Source of the DNA: Heligmosomoides polygyrus polygyrus
Lineage: Eukaryota; Nematoda; Chromadorea; Rhabditida; Heligmosomidae
Direction: 5' to 3'
NCBI GenBank assembly: GCA_947396885.1
Contig: OX377202.1
Span: 35,549,478-35,613,477, forward strand
Length of the DNA: 64,000 bases
Shown: positions 1-12,460 of the stretch, one piece after another
How positions within the stretch are numbered: position 1 is the stretch's first letter
How the letters are laid out: every line of letters begins with the position of its first letter
Program-made: the position numbers and the translations under genes
Notes under the pieces: model-generated
The model's input: only the letters and a program-made list of their open reading frames with translations
Told to the model about the DNA's origin: nothing
The model's database searches: none

Positions 1-1800
1 AAGAAGTGGGCCAGTAGACCAGGAAGGTGGCGAACTAAAGAGGGGGAGGGAACACCATTAAAGGCGGACCAGCAATTAGATCCAGTAAGAAGAATCGAGA
101 GAGGGGAACCTGGCTTCGGAAGACATGTCAACGACAGCTTGAAACGCTTACTGTTGAGCATGAGAACGATTGCGGAGGAACAACCTGAGGGACAGAAGTA
201 CTGCGCAGCACAAACCAATGACATTACTGGCCGGTCAGGAAAGAATGTCTATGATGAATGTACCGAAGTGGTGAAGGGCTTGATGCCTATAAAGTACGCA
301 CCAAGTCCAAGATGCAAGCGAATTTTATGTTTTACAAAAACTACTTTCCATAGGTCAGTGATGCTACACAGTCGCGCGAAGCGCGCAAGTGAACACTTGT
401 CTTTAAAGAATTCAATTCTTTTTCTCTACTATCACACAGCTATCACGCAGCAGAAAAACAAGCTTCACCGTTGCGGTCTTCCATATGAATAGGGTCGTCT
501 TCAAAATTCTCGTGTTTATGGAAACAAAATTACTTTCTAGCTGAAGCAAATAGCCTACTTAGCTGAAATTTTGCAGCAAATAGTTTCAGGTTCTGCTTGG
601 CATATGTATAGCAAAAAATTACGGATTTCCTAGCAGTCTTCAACCTGATCTGGGTCTCAATTTTTTCTTATTTTCTCTTGTCAAAAAGCTGTCCTAAATA
701 TGGAACCCCACTAATCAACAGAAGGCCGCTGCAGAAAAACTTGATTTGCTCTAATTCTCAAGCTTTAAATTTTATTAGGTGCGATTTCCTTTTCTGAAGC
801 TTTTTCTTTCTTTCCATCAAAACACATCCTTTAATTGCTCATCGAACGCGAACGAAATTCGAATTTCAGCTGAAGTCACTTATACCATTTTCACATCGAA
901 GTAGTCACTTTTCAAGTGAAAATTGGAGATTTCTTCACATCAAATTGAGCACTTTTCAAATCAAATAGGAAGAAGGTTTAATTCACCTGCCCAATAAGTA
1001 AAAACACAATTTGAAATTTTGTAATTTTTTTTGTGAAAAGTAATGTTTAAAGCTTGTTGTTGAGCAGAAGGGCGGCAATTTTTAGTGCCAAAAAGAGAGA
1101 GCGCAATGCCCTCGTCCAAGGCTTCGCGTTTTTTCGTATAAAACATAATATAATAATATTACAGTATATAAAATACAGCGAAATTTTGATTTGCAGTAGG
1201 TTTCACATCTACAAACGATGCAACATAAGCAAACAGCAACTTTTAAACTAAATTATTACACTTATTCGGGCAATTGAAGTATAGTATAATAGAAAAACTT
1301 CAGATAAAGGTATAGGTAATTTTTCCTTGAGCAAAAAATTACTCTCTTCTTCAAATCTTTCTCTATAAATTGCTCACTTTGATTTCAAGTACTTACACCT
1401 TAGAAGAGCGTCCAATTTGATTTGAAATGTCAAACTCAACATGAAAATTGCATATTTCCGTGACAGTTTAATCGTTTGCATACCAGTTGCTTGCACTTAA
1501 ACCGTTATATTTTTTTTTGGAAACCCTGAAAAAGTAGCAGTGTTCAAAAATAGCGCTTAATTCTTGATAAAAGGTGGACTACGACTTAAAAAAAGGTTAA
1601 AAGTGAAATCTTCAATCTGAATAGGGGGCTAGATTTTTGGCCAATTCTCCCGAAAATCGACCAAAAAGAGAAGTTTCCCGTGACAAGTCAATCCTTCAGT
1701 TTCAACTCGGTCGCAGATTCGAAGAGTGGTTCAAAGAGTTTGTGAGGAAAGCACTCAAGTCAGTTTTAGTAACTAACACTCGGTATTTTATAGAGTAGAA
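1..1800. other. Unassigned AT-rich DNA
   Basis: No gene is recognised. A 117-codon frame at 139-492 on the + strand runs on from an open, basic stretch at 1-138 and could be the degenerate tail of a retroelement ORF, but no motif supports this. The remainder is AT-rich with short, unconvincing frames on both strands. Confidence 0.4.
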
Positions 1801-1808
1801 ATGGCTAG

Positions 1809-3405
1809 CGAGAATACAGTGCCGGACATGCCGCTTCGTCCGACAGCCCAAGAGGCGCGAATAATGAAGAGTGGCGCAGAAGAGCGCCGGCGAGCGCCGT
1901 TTTCCACTCGGCATGTGTCGCGCCTGATAAGGGCGGGCAGAACGCTTATGGTGCTTCACACCCAGTTGCCTAAACTGCCATAGCCCCGCTGCCATTTCAG
2001 GGCGGCGGAGTTAGCGGTTGAAGTTTCCTGCGCCCTTACTAGCCCAAAGTTGAGTTTTTTACACTAGCAATACCACCATTCTGTTCAGCACGAAAAGCTC
2101 TATCGAACGGCGCCAATCCCGACCAATTCCGAAAAAAAAGAATTTTAGTCAATTTCGTCAATTTCGCATAGAGGACGAGGACGCCTAGGTCGAACCTGCG
2201 CAGATGATGACGTCATCGGAAATCGATATTCTCGAAATTCACCAAATTTTCTTGTCTAAACTTCGTCCAAAATCGTCTAGAAGTTACCGCCGATTACGAA
2301 TCCGACGTCTGCTTTTGAAAATTCCGCCGACTTCGATAAGTTTTAGATTTTCTTCAGGATTACTGAGGGCGGTCGGGTCAGGATCAACGATTTTGCTCAA
2401 ACTTCGTCTAGAGGCGGGGTTATTTTGGGTTCCGAACACGATGTCGAGGTCCATTTTGCCGACAGCGGCAGAAGACCATCCATACCGATAACTGAGGGTG
2501 GTCAGTGATCCTGACCCTGCCAACATCAAATGGCCGTAACATGTCAAAATCGGCGGAATTTTTAAAAACCGACGTCGGATTCGTAATCAGCGCCCAAATA
2601 ACCTGCTAGACAACATTGGACAAAGCGTGTACAAGAAAATTTGGCAGGTTTCAAAAATATCGCCTTTCAAACCGTCCTAGTCCGTCTGCCGAGACCTCGC
2701 CGATTTTGACATGTTACGGCCATTTGATGTTGGCAGGGTCAGGATCACTGACCACCTTCGACCTTCATTCTCGGTGCGAAATTGACAAAAGATCAATTTT
2801 TCCGGATTTGGCCGAGATTGACACCGTTCGATATAGGGTTTCGTGGTGTACACAATGATGTTATTGCGAGTGTCAAAAACTCAAATTTGTTCGAGTAAAG
2901 GCGCAGGAAACTTCAACCACTAAGTCCGCCGCCCTAAAACGCCAGCGGGGGCTATAGCAGTTTAGAGAGTTGAGAAGTTGTGAGCAGGTTATTTTCAGTG
3001 TTCTGCTCGTCCACGGATTTTCATGCCGTTAGCTCGCCTCGGTTTACTGTAGTGGGCAACCAAAATCGGAAAAAAAGGGTCGCACAAGCCTAACCTGCAT
3101 CGGTTGCTCCGCTCTCTCACATCCACTCGATTGATTCTACCGGATCTATATGCATTGTTCACAGCGCGTGCCCTGCCGGCAGTTAGTTTCAAATAGTAGG
3201 CCATGCTCGCCCAAACGCGTTGATAGGCTCCTCCCATTAGTCTAACGTCCAGAAGTTGAGGATGCGGCCCCTTAACGCGACTAGCCTCAGACGCGACGCG
3301 TGGCGTGCGGAAAACGGCGCTCTCCGGCGCCCTTTTGCGCCGCTCTTTATCTTCCTCGCCGCTTGTGCTTGTTGGACGCAGCGGCATGTCCGGCACAGTA
3401 GTGAG
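1809..3405. repeat. Large degenerate foldback element
   Basis: Two nested inverted repeats are visible. The outer pair is a GC-rich stretch at about 1809-1950 and its reverse complement at about 3290-3405. The inner pair starts with GGCGGCGGAGTTAG at 2000 and reappears inverted, ending at about 2935, with matching sequence 200 bp or more inward. Deep inside, 2497-2555 and 2698-2756 are a perfect 59-bp inverted pair. The arms are unequal: about 300 bp is extra on the left, and 3000-3290 is unmatched. A diverged single copy of the inner arm lies at about 39,940-40,250. The structure fits a non-autonomous foldback or long-TIR DNA element. Short open frames here are stop-poor GC-rich repeat sequence rather than genes. 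Confidence 0.75.
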
Positions 3406-3549
3406 GCGGCAGAAGCAGCGATGGTGTCCAAAGGACATGCCTGGTGGGGCAGGTCATGTCACTGTAATTACAGCAATAGTCTGGACTCCAGTACCGAGCT
3501 TGTCTCAAGTAATGAATGAGATTGAGGTCGAGCGAAGCTTTTTTTAAAG

Positions 3550-4020
3550 ATATTGGAAATATAGACTTCGTTAAATGATGGGAACTTTTCTGCGAGGTGT
3601 GAACAGACGTCAGTGTCGAAGCTCGTTAGCGGGTTTGAAGGAAACTGCCATTTTGAAGCAGTGAAGCTGCGGAACGTAAGCTGCCAACTCCATCATTTTT
3701 GTTGGGCAGTGTTTTTGCGAGATGTCTGACCACATACCCAGCTTTCATACTGATTTGCTGGGTGCAGACACAGATCGACACGCGTGAAGTAGTAGACACA
3801 TCGTCCTAAAAATTGCTGCTGCCACTTAGGTGCTCATAAGCTTCATACAACAAACTCTATACGTGTCTTTGGTGATGTGCTCCCTAGTAAACGAACGTTT
3901 ATTGAATATATTGAAAGTATAGCTGCTGCTATGCTAAATTAAACTCTATAATACTAGCTGCCTTCCAAACTCGCAGCATGACTACAATATTCAGTCGACT
4001 TGGTGCTATATCACTATCCC
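3550..4020. other. Unassigned interval
   Basis: No open frame, RNA gene or repeat is recognised here. Confidence 0.3.
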
Positions 4021-4079
4021 GAGAGGAATAGCTTATGATCACAATCATGTTCGTAAAATTGTTAATGATTCTATCGACA

Positions 4080-4422
4080 TATATAAAAACGACCTCTTCA
4101 CTTTGTCATTAATCATAGATATCACTAGAGAGCAGAGTCTCCGTGTTCGTCCTCAAAACCCCATTATAAGCTCTTTCAAGAATCCTTTATGACACAAGTT
4201 GTTAAGACATGGAATAAACTACGTCGAGCACTAACTCACTGTCTTCCGAAGACATTCAACAAAAAAAACTTGAAAACTTTTCTAAAAGCAAAATTACCTT
4301 TTCTGATAGACATTGCAGCAAATATTCTTTTAGTGAATAGTGAATCAGCAAAAAGCAGAGCTTTGCATTTCGCGCGATACAAGCGATTGGAAGCAAGTGC
4401 TAAAGACCAAAAAGAGATGTAA
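4080..4422 (+). pseudogene. LINE (CR1/jockey-like) ORF2 C-terminal fragment
   Basis: The frame ending at 4422 reads through a motif of the type F-x-x-x-V-V-K-T-W-N-K-L (about 4170-4220), followed by a short basic helix with a K-x-F-L. This is the usual extreme C-terminus of jockey/CR1-type reverse transcriptases, where an R-x-S-F...W-N-x-L-P motif closes the protein. Upstream bases from about 4080 give similar sequence in a shifted frame (R-V-R-P-x-N-P). No RT core is present, so this is a 5'-truncated copy. The evidence is a short motif only; a coincidental host exon cannot be excluded. Confidence 0.4.
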
Positions 4423-4424
4423 AG

Positions 4425-5285
4425 CAATAGAATAAAAAACTTTTCTTGAAAGAATCCCAATTATAATAACCAATCTAGCTCAAAATGTTTTGTTCAAATT
4501 TCTATAAAATATCAGGTTTTGGCTAAATAATATTCTTCTTCTTATAGAAACAACAGTGTGCTAACACTATCGCCTCGGATAAAAGTGAATACACAAATGC
4601 GAACCTATTCAATCCTTCAAAAAATTGTGAAGGTTTCAAACGGTGTGACTTCCTATACTGTCAAGGCCTGATAGTTGTTGACATCCTTACCGCTCTTTAA
4701 AATTCTACGTTATTCTTTGTAAAGAGTTCCCCAAGACGATTTTTAGTTTGAAATGTCATCTTATCATCACTCTTCTAGCTTAAATAAAGGTTTAGAGCTG
4801 GTGATAAACTGCAGGAAATCGCGCCCTATACGTACTTACACATCACGACTTGGTCGTGTAACTGCCATTACCATGTTTTGCAAAAAAAAAAGTTCTACTA
4901 CTTTTAGCTTATGACATAACTGAACCTTTATGTAGTTCTAGAAAATTATATGCAATTTTAAAAAACTCAAAAAACACGATTACCTCTGAAACCATGTTAC
5001 ATTTAAGCTAGCCATCGTTTCGAAATAAGCTTATATTTCTTTACCAACACAGTTTCCCATTGAGTTTTAATTGACTAAGATACTCTTCAAATTTTTAGGT
5101 TAGCATACATCGTGAAAGTTAGACCACAAAAGGGTAATATTCACACTTGTATTCTGAGTCCATCACCTGGACTTAATTTGTTGCAGGAAGCTGGCAAAAA
5201 GAACGAAACCATAAATGAGAGCAAGCCCACATGAGAGCGCTATCGCGGTTGATTAAGGTATGTCTGTGTGCACTTTGACCGGGAG
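4425..5285. other. Unassigned AT-rich interval
   Basis: I see no supported coding region, repeat or RNA gene in this stretch. Confidence 0.3.
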
Positions 5286-5287
5286 CC

Positions 5288-5732
5288 CATTTCAACTGTA
5301 GGTCGGAATCGCCTACGGAATTGTTGCATATGGGCAGAACCGCCTTTCTCTGGGAAACAACAAAATGCCAACACATGGACCCTAAAACAACTCCGCGCAG
5401 AGTTAGGGACGACGGAAATTGGGCCATTGGCGGCGTTAGCCCTCTACCTGCACGCGGAGCGGGCCCAAGTTGGCTGGAAACAGCGACAACGAGAGAGGGC
5501 GGTGGCTCAATGGGTAGGGGGCGGCGTAGTCCCCATGATCGCTGTTTCTAGCCAACTTGAGCCCGCTCTCCGCGTGCAGGCAGGAGGCTAACTCCTCCAA
5601 CAGCCCAATCCTTCCATCGTCCCTAACTCTGCACAGAGTTGCATTGTGGTTGAGATACTTGCATTTTGTTTTTCAAATAGAGGGGATTCTGCCCATATAC
5701 AACACATGTGAAGTTTCGACCGTTGAGATAGT
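5288..5732. repeat. Palindromic hairpin element (MITE-like)
   Basis: The sequence folds on itself around position 5512. For example AAGTTGGCTGGAAACAGCGA at 5467-5486 reappears inverted at 5539-5558, and GCATATGGGCAGAA at about 5326 matches TTCTGCCCATATAC at about 5688 inverted. Pairing extends with mismatches to about 5290 and 5730. The overlapping open frames are palindrome artefacts. Confidence 0.7.
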
Positions 5733-5865
5733 CTCCTGGTAAGACGGCGTCGGGAAATTCCGTGAGAAGTATGGTAACATTAGGCCCAAGCAGAATCCGA
5801 CATCTGCGACTGAAGTAGAAGTGGCTTCATATTAGATCCCTGTAATGTACATACGGTTTAGCAAC

Positions 5866-5926
5866 CGACTACGACGACGACGAGGTCGAAGCCTTCTTCA
5901 AGGAATTTTGGAAGTTCTATTAGGTC
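5866..5926 (+). pseudogene. RTE LINE endonuclease crumb
   Basis: A 20-codon stretch reads A-T-D-Y-D-D-D-E-V-E-A-F-F-K-E-F. It matches the A-P-T-x-x-Y-D-D-E-V-x-A-x-Y segment seen in the LINE endonuclease fragment at 14,332-14,500 of this window. No flanking LINE sequence survives, so this is a very short relic. Confidence 0.45.
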
Positions 5927-6114
5927 GACCGAAAAGTTGCGGCGGTCTCTGTGCAACCGCTTTTCGCTCGTTTCTTATTGAACCAATCTTCAACTTACAT
6001 ACATGATTTATATAACGTCTAATAGGAGGTCTTTACCCTAGATGACGAAATAATTTGAGCTATACATATGCTCTATAATTGTGTTTCTTCGAAGATTTAT
6101 TGTAGCATGTCGAA

Positions 6115-7875
6115 AGAGCTGTTCCGAACGATATTTTATTTCAATTTCAAACAAGGCCAATACGCCGTCGAGGCAGCCGACAAATCAACCATCTGTGAGG
6201 GTTGAGTAGTATTGGAAAAGAGGTCGTGCAACAGTGGTTCGTGAAATTTCATTCTGCAGATTTCAACCTTGAAGCGGCACACCGAAGAGGTACACCTACA
6301 GCAATCTAGGGCGGCGATTCGAAATCCTTCGTGGTTTGCGTGCATTGATGCAGCGTGGATCTAGTCAACCTCATCTCTTCTGAATGCCGGGAGCCGGAAT
6401 AAGCGTCATCGCCTTCATGGTTTTACAATAACAATTCAGGTATTGTTTCTCAACGGAAACTTGTTTAATATCAAAAATCTACAATCTTGAGATTCTGTGC
6501 AGAGCACCACATGACTAATTAGGCCCTGCGCATTTATCAATCACATAAGTATTATAACTATTAAAATTCTTACTTTTTGACTGTAGTGTTAAAACTTGCA
6601 CAGTGGTGAAGGACGATCCGATGAGGATAAGCAAAAAGCACATTAAGAAGATTAAGGGGCCGTCGTATGAGTTAGTCAACTGAAATAATAGGTTTCTAAA
6701 CTAACCATTGATCTCAAATGTTAATAAAAATGGATATGGCTGCAGGCTATGTTGATAAGAGACCCGCGCTTTGCGCATACCACGCGATGAGCGGGGTGAC
6801 GAGGGTGCATTCTGTATGTTTTTGACACCATGGAATAAGCCTGCGACGGAAGATAGTGTGCTCAAGATGCCTAGTTTAGAAGTAGGCAAAAAATTTCTCA
6901 TATTCTAATTGAACAGGTAGGCTTGGATACGTTTTTTTACACTCCGCATTCGCTCTACATCTACATTTTTATGACACTTTGCAAACATGATGTCTACGCG
7001 TGATGCTTACAGGATACTGCTTATCGATAACACTGTCAAATTGTTAATCTGAAATTAGGTAGTGCTTGCAGTAGCGGTGGTAGTTATAAGCAGAAGCTTC
7101 ATCTGTGTTAGAGATTCTTAAAAGTTCGCGCAGTGCGCTGTGCACTTACTCCACGGTTCTTTACAGAAAGGGAACGTTGAGTGAGGATGGACGTATGCCA
7201 GAATCTTCTCGACGTTGAGGCAAGTTGGAAAAACTTCATCGTTGCTCGAGGCAAAAAGTGGATCTCATACGAAAATACAGACAATGTACTGCAGGGGATA
7301 CGACAGGAGCAGAAGCCACAACTCGTCCCAAAGCGAGGTGACAACGCAAAGGAGGAGCTGATCCCGTTTTTTTCTGATCCACGGTACCGTCTATTATGAG
7401 ATCCTTACTCAGAGCACCACTATAACTTCAACCTTCTTGGAGAACTGCTAGAACGGCGTCCCGAACCCATTTAGCACCCGTACTGCGGCAAGTTCCTAAT
7501 CGTCGTGAACAATACCCGTCAGTGTCACGGGAAGAAGACGGGGGACGAACTGAAAAGCTTGGCGTCGTCTGGCTGCCCCATCCTCCGTATTCTGTTGACC
7601 ATAGTCCTTGGGATTATCCTGTATTCAGGAGTCTTAACTCCTACACAAAGAACCGCCATGAGCCCATGTCTGCAGTTGAATGTTGACGAAAAAGACAAAA
7701 AAAGGGTTTCAACTCTCCCCTTCCTTCTGGAAGAACGGTGTAGCTGCTCTACCCATTCCATGGAAAGACGTGGCAGAGGAAGACTACTATCATATTATCT
7801 TACTAATCTTTCGTTTTATTTAGACATGCTGTCTTGAATTAACTGAAGCCAAATTTTCAAAACTTTCCGGACACA
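6115..7875 (+). pseudogene. Old, interrupted mariner transposase
   Basis: Pieces of a mariner transposase occur in order. At 6120-6200 is the N-terminal helix-turn-helix start (F-x-x-G-Q-Y-A-V-E-A-A). At 6210-6310 is W-F-V-K-F-H-S-A-D-F-N-L-E in another frame. At 7181-7330 the region around the first catalytic Asp reads K-K-W-I-S-Y-E-N where T-G-D-E-K-W is expected. At 7500-7570 is V-N-N-T-R-x-x-x-x-K-K-T-x-D-E-L-K-S-L. At 7560-7680 is L-P-H-P-P-Y-S-V-D-x-S-P-W-D-Y. A C-terminal piece lies at about 7720-7800. Frameshifts, stops and about 0.8 kb of unrelated sequence (6350-7140) interrupt it, and the first two catalytic Asp residues are lost. It is inactive and much older than the mariner at 15.8 kb. 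Confidence 0.7.
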
Positions 7876-7879
7876 TAGC

Positions 7880-9050
7880 TTCAGTGAACAGATAAGGCGT
7901 GTCAGCATTCTATTTTTTACAATAATTTCTTATTTATTCAAAGCATTCTACTTTGGTAAAATCAAATATCCTTATGAAGACTCGTGTTGTCCACGATTTT
8001 TCGCGATTTTCATGTGGGCTATGCAATCAGTGTTACCACGTTGACGGCACTGTCACTCAATGGTGCGCGACAGCCAGTCTGTCCCGTGGAACTGCGTCGC
8101 GCAATGGTGCGCGGCGGTATATTATTTTAACAAGAATGATATCCGATCCATCCAAATTTCGTCCAGATAGGTATTCAGGATGCTGAAGACGACGCCGGTG
8201 TCCACTTCGACGATTACGGCCGATTTCCCTCTTAATTGGTAGTGGTGTCAAGAGAACCCACTTTCCCCAAACTCTGAGTAGGAGTTATATGAGAAGATCG
8301 AAACAAATCTCACATCCGCTGTTTAGAAATTCCATCAATTTCACTTTCGTAGTAATCTCGTTGCTTTTTCCTTAGCAGCCTCATTTATTTCCATTTTCTC
8401 CTTCGAATTCTCCTTACTTTCTCTGCTTTGATGACGTAGCTGAGTAGTATTTTCTTTTGTTTCCTCTAAACTGAAGTATCACAGCCTTTCCTTATACACT
8501 GGCGTTGACATCATTGTTGAATCACTCTGTTCGATTGCTCGTTCTTTCCATGTTATAGTCACACATTTTTATAGGACTTGTGTTAATAAATTTACAATGA
8601 ACCACGAATTTCAATCTATAGCTGCGTCGTTCCATAATGCAGAACGGTGGTCGCCAGGGTATGTGACGGTAAGTATGTGCTGGTGAGCCCATACCACCGT
8701 CACATATCTATCGCAACATACCCTCGCTAGCTGGCTGAAATTTTAAAATGAACGTCAATCACGAGCCTCTGTCCTTTCGAATTTCGAATATTCGACTATT
8801 TAAAAAGTGCAATATTCGAATGAAGTCCACTATTCAAATATTCGTTTACTCAAATAATCGAAGGAGGTCAATATTCGAATATTCGTTTATTCGAATATCG
8901 AACACGCGAATATTCTTTATTAATCTCTTAACAAGTTAGTGGCAGTCCTCTTCGTAAACCAAGGAAGTGCGACCTTATGATAAGAGACAATGTTTGAATT
9001 TCGCGCGTCGTTCAAAGTGTGACAGTGAACTAGGAGAGAGGAGACGAGGA
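7880..9050. other. Unassigned interval with an ATTCGAAT-rich block
   Basis: No gene is recognised. The interval includes the block of degenerate ATTCGAATA units at 8776-8910 and a small imperfect hairpin at about 8640-8710 (GGGTATGTGACGGT against ACCGTCACATA). Confidence 0.4.
8776..8910. repeat. Degenerate ATTCGAATA-type repeat block
   Basis: Repeated self-complementary words such as ATTCGAATATTCG occur about ten times in 135 bp. Similar blocks lie at 12,366-12,460 and 48,690-49,100. Confidence 0.7.
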
Positions 9051-9052
9051 GA

Positions 9053-9126
9053 GAGCTTGGAGGCGTGGAGTGCGCGAGACGACGCGAAAAACCGCACGCC
9101 GCCTCGGCACCATGCCAAGCGGGCCG
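9053..9126 (+). repeat. Fragment of the 35.5-kb TIR element family
   Basis: About 75 bp starting GGAGGCGTGGAGTGC matches, with a few differences, the reverse complement of 35,901-35,970, which lies inside the TIR element at 35,564-36,158. This is an isolated fragment with no visible termini. Confidence 0.6.
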
Positions 9127-9689
9127 ATGACTCAGTGTATTCATGACCCATCACTTGCTGTCTTCAATTTAGGCCATTTCGACAGTCTTGTTTCTGTCGT
9201 TCGTTCATCTTTTGTTTGTCTATTTGAATTGCGCTATTTCCAGAAATCTTTCCAGCCCGACACTACCGAATATGCCGAATATGGTATTGCAGTCCACTCT
9301 AGCGAAAAAATGGATGTAGTCATCTTCATTATCGTCTTCAAACAGCCAACGTCATGCAAAAATCAATATTCTTGGCATTGGTGCGTATTGTATGCCAGAT
9401 CGATTTTACTCACATACCGGAAAGGCTTTCCCTGAGAACGGACGAGGTTAACGGTTTCCATATATTGTCAAACAGCAATATTTTGCCTTGTGGGTCACGT
9501 TGAAGCAGTGGGCATTAACCATGATCGAGAAGCAAAAAAGGAATGGCCATTCTCGAAACCTCCGGGTCAGCACCGACAGCGTTTATTGTGGAACAGTATA
9601 CCCTGGTGAGATTTGAACATTTTCGTATTCTAAATAGATTGTATGCTTTTTGTGTGTGATGAGCCTTGCGTTTTCATTGTTCAAGAAGA

Positions 9690-11060
9690 GGAAACCCGAA
9701 CGTGTCGAAGTGATCGCACTGTGCTCAATCTGCGAAACTCACGAGTGCCGAAGTCCAGAACCACAGCACAACATATGTATCACATCTAAGGATGTTGGAG
9801 GAACCAGTGTTGGAGGAGCCGAATGATATTCAACCGAAGCTGGAGAACATGTTCAAGAGGAAGCTGAGAGGCCCGGTTAAGGACAACATTCACAAGAAAG
9901 TCACACATTTCATCAACAGCGGCAGTCTGCACTTTGTTTCTCTCGACTCCTTTAGAGACCTGGTGCAAACTTTAAATCCTTCGTACACTCTACCTGGACG
10001 GAAGAAACTTCTATCAATAATGCGGTCTGAGGTGAATGACTACAATGATAGCCTTGATGACATGACATTTTATCGAGATTTGAGATCTCGATAGCAATAA
10101 CATGTGATACTGGAGCTCGTATAACTCAAACTGCTGGCCACAACTACCCACGTCTCAGGGAAGTGGCTGCGGAAAAGAACTAATCTCATCCTCGATTGCG
10201 TTCCATTGACTGAAAGGTGAGAGAAGAAATACTACTTCGTTCCGATACTTCTTCTCATTTCGATATTGGGATGCCTAAAGAAGATGAAACTAAAAGAAAC
10301 TTAATTCAACTACTATTCACATCTATTTTAGTCACACTGCAGCATACGTAGAAGAAAAAATTCGTGGCAGCTTCGTTCGATTAGGAATTGGTGTAGCAAT
10401 GGTAACATATTCTGTGGTGGAGGTGTGCCTGTAATGAGAGCAGCGGCAGCAAATCTGAACTTGAGTTAGTGATTATATAGCGTAAAATACTTGTAAATGA
10501 AGCATTTTCCTTCAAATGTTTGACGAGGTGTTCTAGCGTGCAATGGAGTGTCATGTAATTAATCTGGCGGCAGGGCTGCTTTTAAGTCGGACGAAGTTAA
10601 GCACGAAGGGGGCTCGAGAAGGTTAAAGAACATTGTGACAAGATCGAATCGGAGTGGCAAAGTCAGAATCGTTTATAAGAGGTTATTATGCGCACATTGT
10701 GCTCTTCAGATCAGAGAACTTGCTATGAATGCAAATTGTACAATTCCTGCAAGAAGCAAACTTGCTGATATCACTGCCCTGCGAGATGGGGATCCATCTC
10801 CGCCATGTTTTGCGGTGTGCTCTATTCTGTAAGTTTTTTCTCGGCTCGGACCTCATATTGATATTTCTCAATGTTTCCCTTTAGACAGCAGCAGCTGAAA
10901 GCCTACTCTGTTCCCTGGAAATAACACCGTTTGAAAAAGAAGAGGCCAAGCTACTTGAAGCTGTTCGTATCTTTTTGGAGCCAACCGATCTAATCTCTCT
11001 AATGGACCTTCGCCCTCTTAGATACTGTTTTGCCAACGGAAACGTGGAGTGAAAATTCAA
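9690..11060 (+). pseudogene. hAT-family transposase relic
   Basis: The frame at 9792-10,094 reads F-I-N-S-G-S-L-H-F-V-S-L, then F-R-D-L-V-Q-T-L-N-P-S-Y-T-L-P-G-R-K-K-L. This is the conserved N-terminal block of BED/hAT transposases (the region with P-F-x-x-V-E-x-x-x-F and L-N-P-x-Y-x-x-P-S-R). Shortly before it, about 9690-9780, another frame gives a C-x-x-C pair like a decayed BED finger. Further pieces in changing frames follow: L-I-L-D-C-V-P-L (about 10,180) and G-V-P-V-M-R-A-A-A-A-N-L (about 10,420-10,460, resembling the catalytic D-G-G-A-N-M block with the Asp gone). An E-E-A-K-L-L-E-A-V stretch at 10,930-11,010 fits the later helical domain. No terminal inverted repeats were identified. 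Confidence 0.65.
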
Positions 11061-11948
11061 TATGTCCAAAAGTAGCAAAAGCAGTGGTCTCTTCAATACA
11101 GCGAGCAGAGGTCTAAGAACTTTTTTTTCGTGGTATCAATTCCAGAACTGGATTACAAGAATCCACTCTCGCTGGACACTGGCAAGCAGTAAGGATACTT
11201 CTGTATGGAGCATCCTGACGGACACACGTAAGATTTCGATTTCCCTGAAGAAGATGAAATAGAAGTGAAAAAGAAATAAACAGGATCGTCATTTAGATCT
11301 ATGCCAAGGAATAGTTTCCGGTTGAGATCAAACAATATATGAAAGCCATAAAAGAGCGAGACCGCAGTTCGAAACCGACCTCCTCGAGTGGTGACGAGTA
11401 CAACAGACACAGTTCCCAAGGATTTCCAGCTCACGATCGCAGTGCCTCGCTTGTCCAGCCACGCCTTTGGGTTGTGAGCGTCTATTTAGGTGCGCATAGC
11501 GATAAGGTTACGATTTTCAATAACTCATAAAGTAAGTCTAAGCTTAAAGAGTTCAGCTTGGCCAGCGCTATCTATGGCAACAAACGAGGGGAATCTCTAA
11601 AGGGAGAAAACGCAGGGCTGCTTTTAATCCTGAAGGCGAAACACAACACTGATGCGGAGAGGTGAGTGTTTGAGGGACAATACATACTTGTACTGTTTTT
11701 GTGCTATGCACTTCCCAATAAATGATTCCATTTTCTTAGGGTCTGCAATGGATGGAACCCCACGGAAACAAAAAGATATGCGTTGCCCATGGGAATGTGA
11801 GAAATCTATTCGGACGACGAACTAGAATGCGGTTCCAGTCCAGCTGGAAATGAAATATTAGCGTCTGATGAGGAAAAGGAGATGGAGCCCGGAACTTAAA
11901 ATAGTTCGAACGTATTGACAACTTTCATCATGATGCATTAAATGATAA

Positions 11949-12127
11949 AGTCTTAGCCACGCGTGCTTTGTCTCCTAATATAGAGTTGCCACTCAGCTAA
12001 TTTATCTGTTCTACAGATCAATCGATAGTATCGATAGTATAAGTCTTAGCCACGCGTGCTTTGTCTCCTAACATAGAGTTGCCACTCAGGTAATTTATCT
12101 GTTCTACAGATCAATCGATAGTATCGA
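11949..12127. repeat. 93-bp tandem duplication
   Basis: The unit starting AGTCTTAGCCACGCGTGC at 11,949 recurs at 12,042 with only a few substitutions. The junction carries ATCGATAGT repeats, which suggests slippage or unequal exchange at that short repeat. Confidence 0.85.
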
Positions 12128-12365
12128 CTTTGACCATTTAACAAAAGAGTAGCGGAAGTATGACGGCCGCGGGACAGGAGATCCATTGATCGAAATCGAA
12201 CCTAGATAATTGCCGATTCCCTTTCGCAAGCAACCAATTGGTAAAATAGTCGTGATAATCTGATGCCTTCTTATAATCCGCTCTGTCGAACGCAGTTCAC
12301 AGTGGGTAATAAAAAATAAGCCTTCTAATCATTGGTTGACCACATTAAATAAGAGTGTTCTTAAA

Positions 12366-12460
12366 CATTCGATACTCGAATATTGGAATACTCGAAATTG
12401 AACTATTCGAGTTTCGACGTTTTGAAAATCGAATGATATTCGATTATTCGAAATTCGACT
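12366..12460. repeat. Degenerate ATTCGAATA-type repeat block
   Basis: Same self-complementary TTCGAAT word family as at 8776-8910 and 48,690-49,100. Confidence 0.65.

Noticed and set aside
976..1000. SL1-like words (GGTTTAATT)
   Set aside because: Only nine bases match the nematode spliced leader and no donor or Sm-site follows.
3256..3547. Overlapping GC-rich frames on both strands
   Set aside because: They belong to the arm of the foldback element that also occurs at 1809-1950; open only because the repeat is stop-poor.
5268..5591. 107-codon + strand frame
   Set aside because: The sequence is one arm plus loop of a palindrome; the frame is mirrored by the minus-strand frame and has no motif.
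9070..9435. 121-codon + strand frame
   Set aside because: Its first part is a fragment of the 35.5-kb repeat and the remainder shows no domain or splice support.
10560..10625. Possible 5S rRNA or 5S-derived SINE fragment (AAGTTAAGCA near GTCGGACGA)
   Set aside because: Only short words agree with 5S rRNA and the required internal promoter region is not recognisable.
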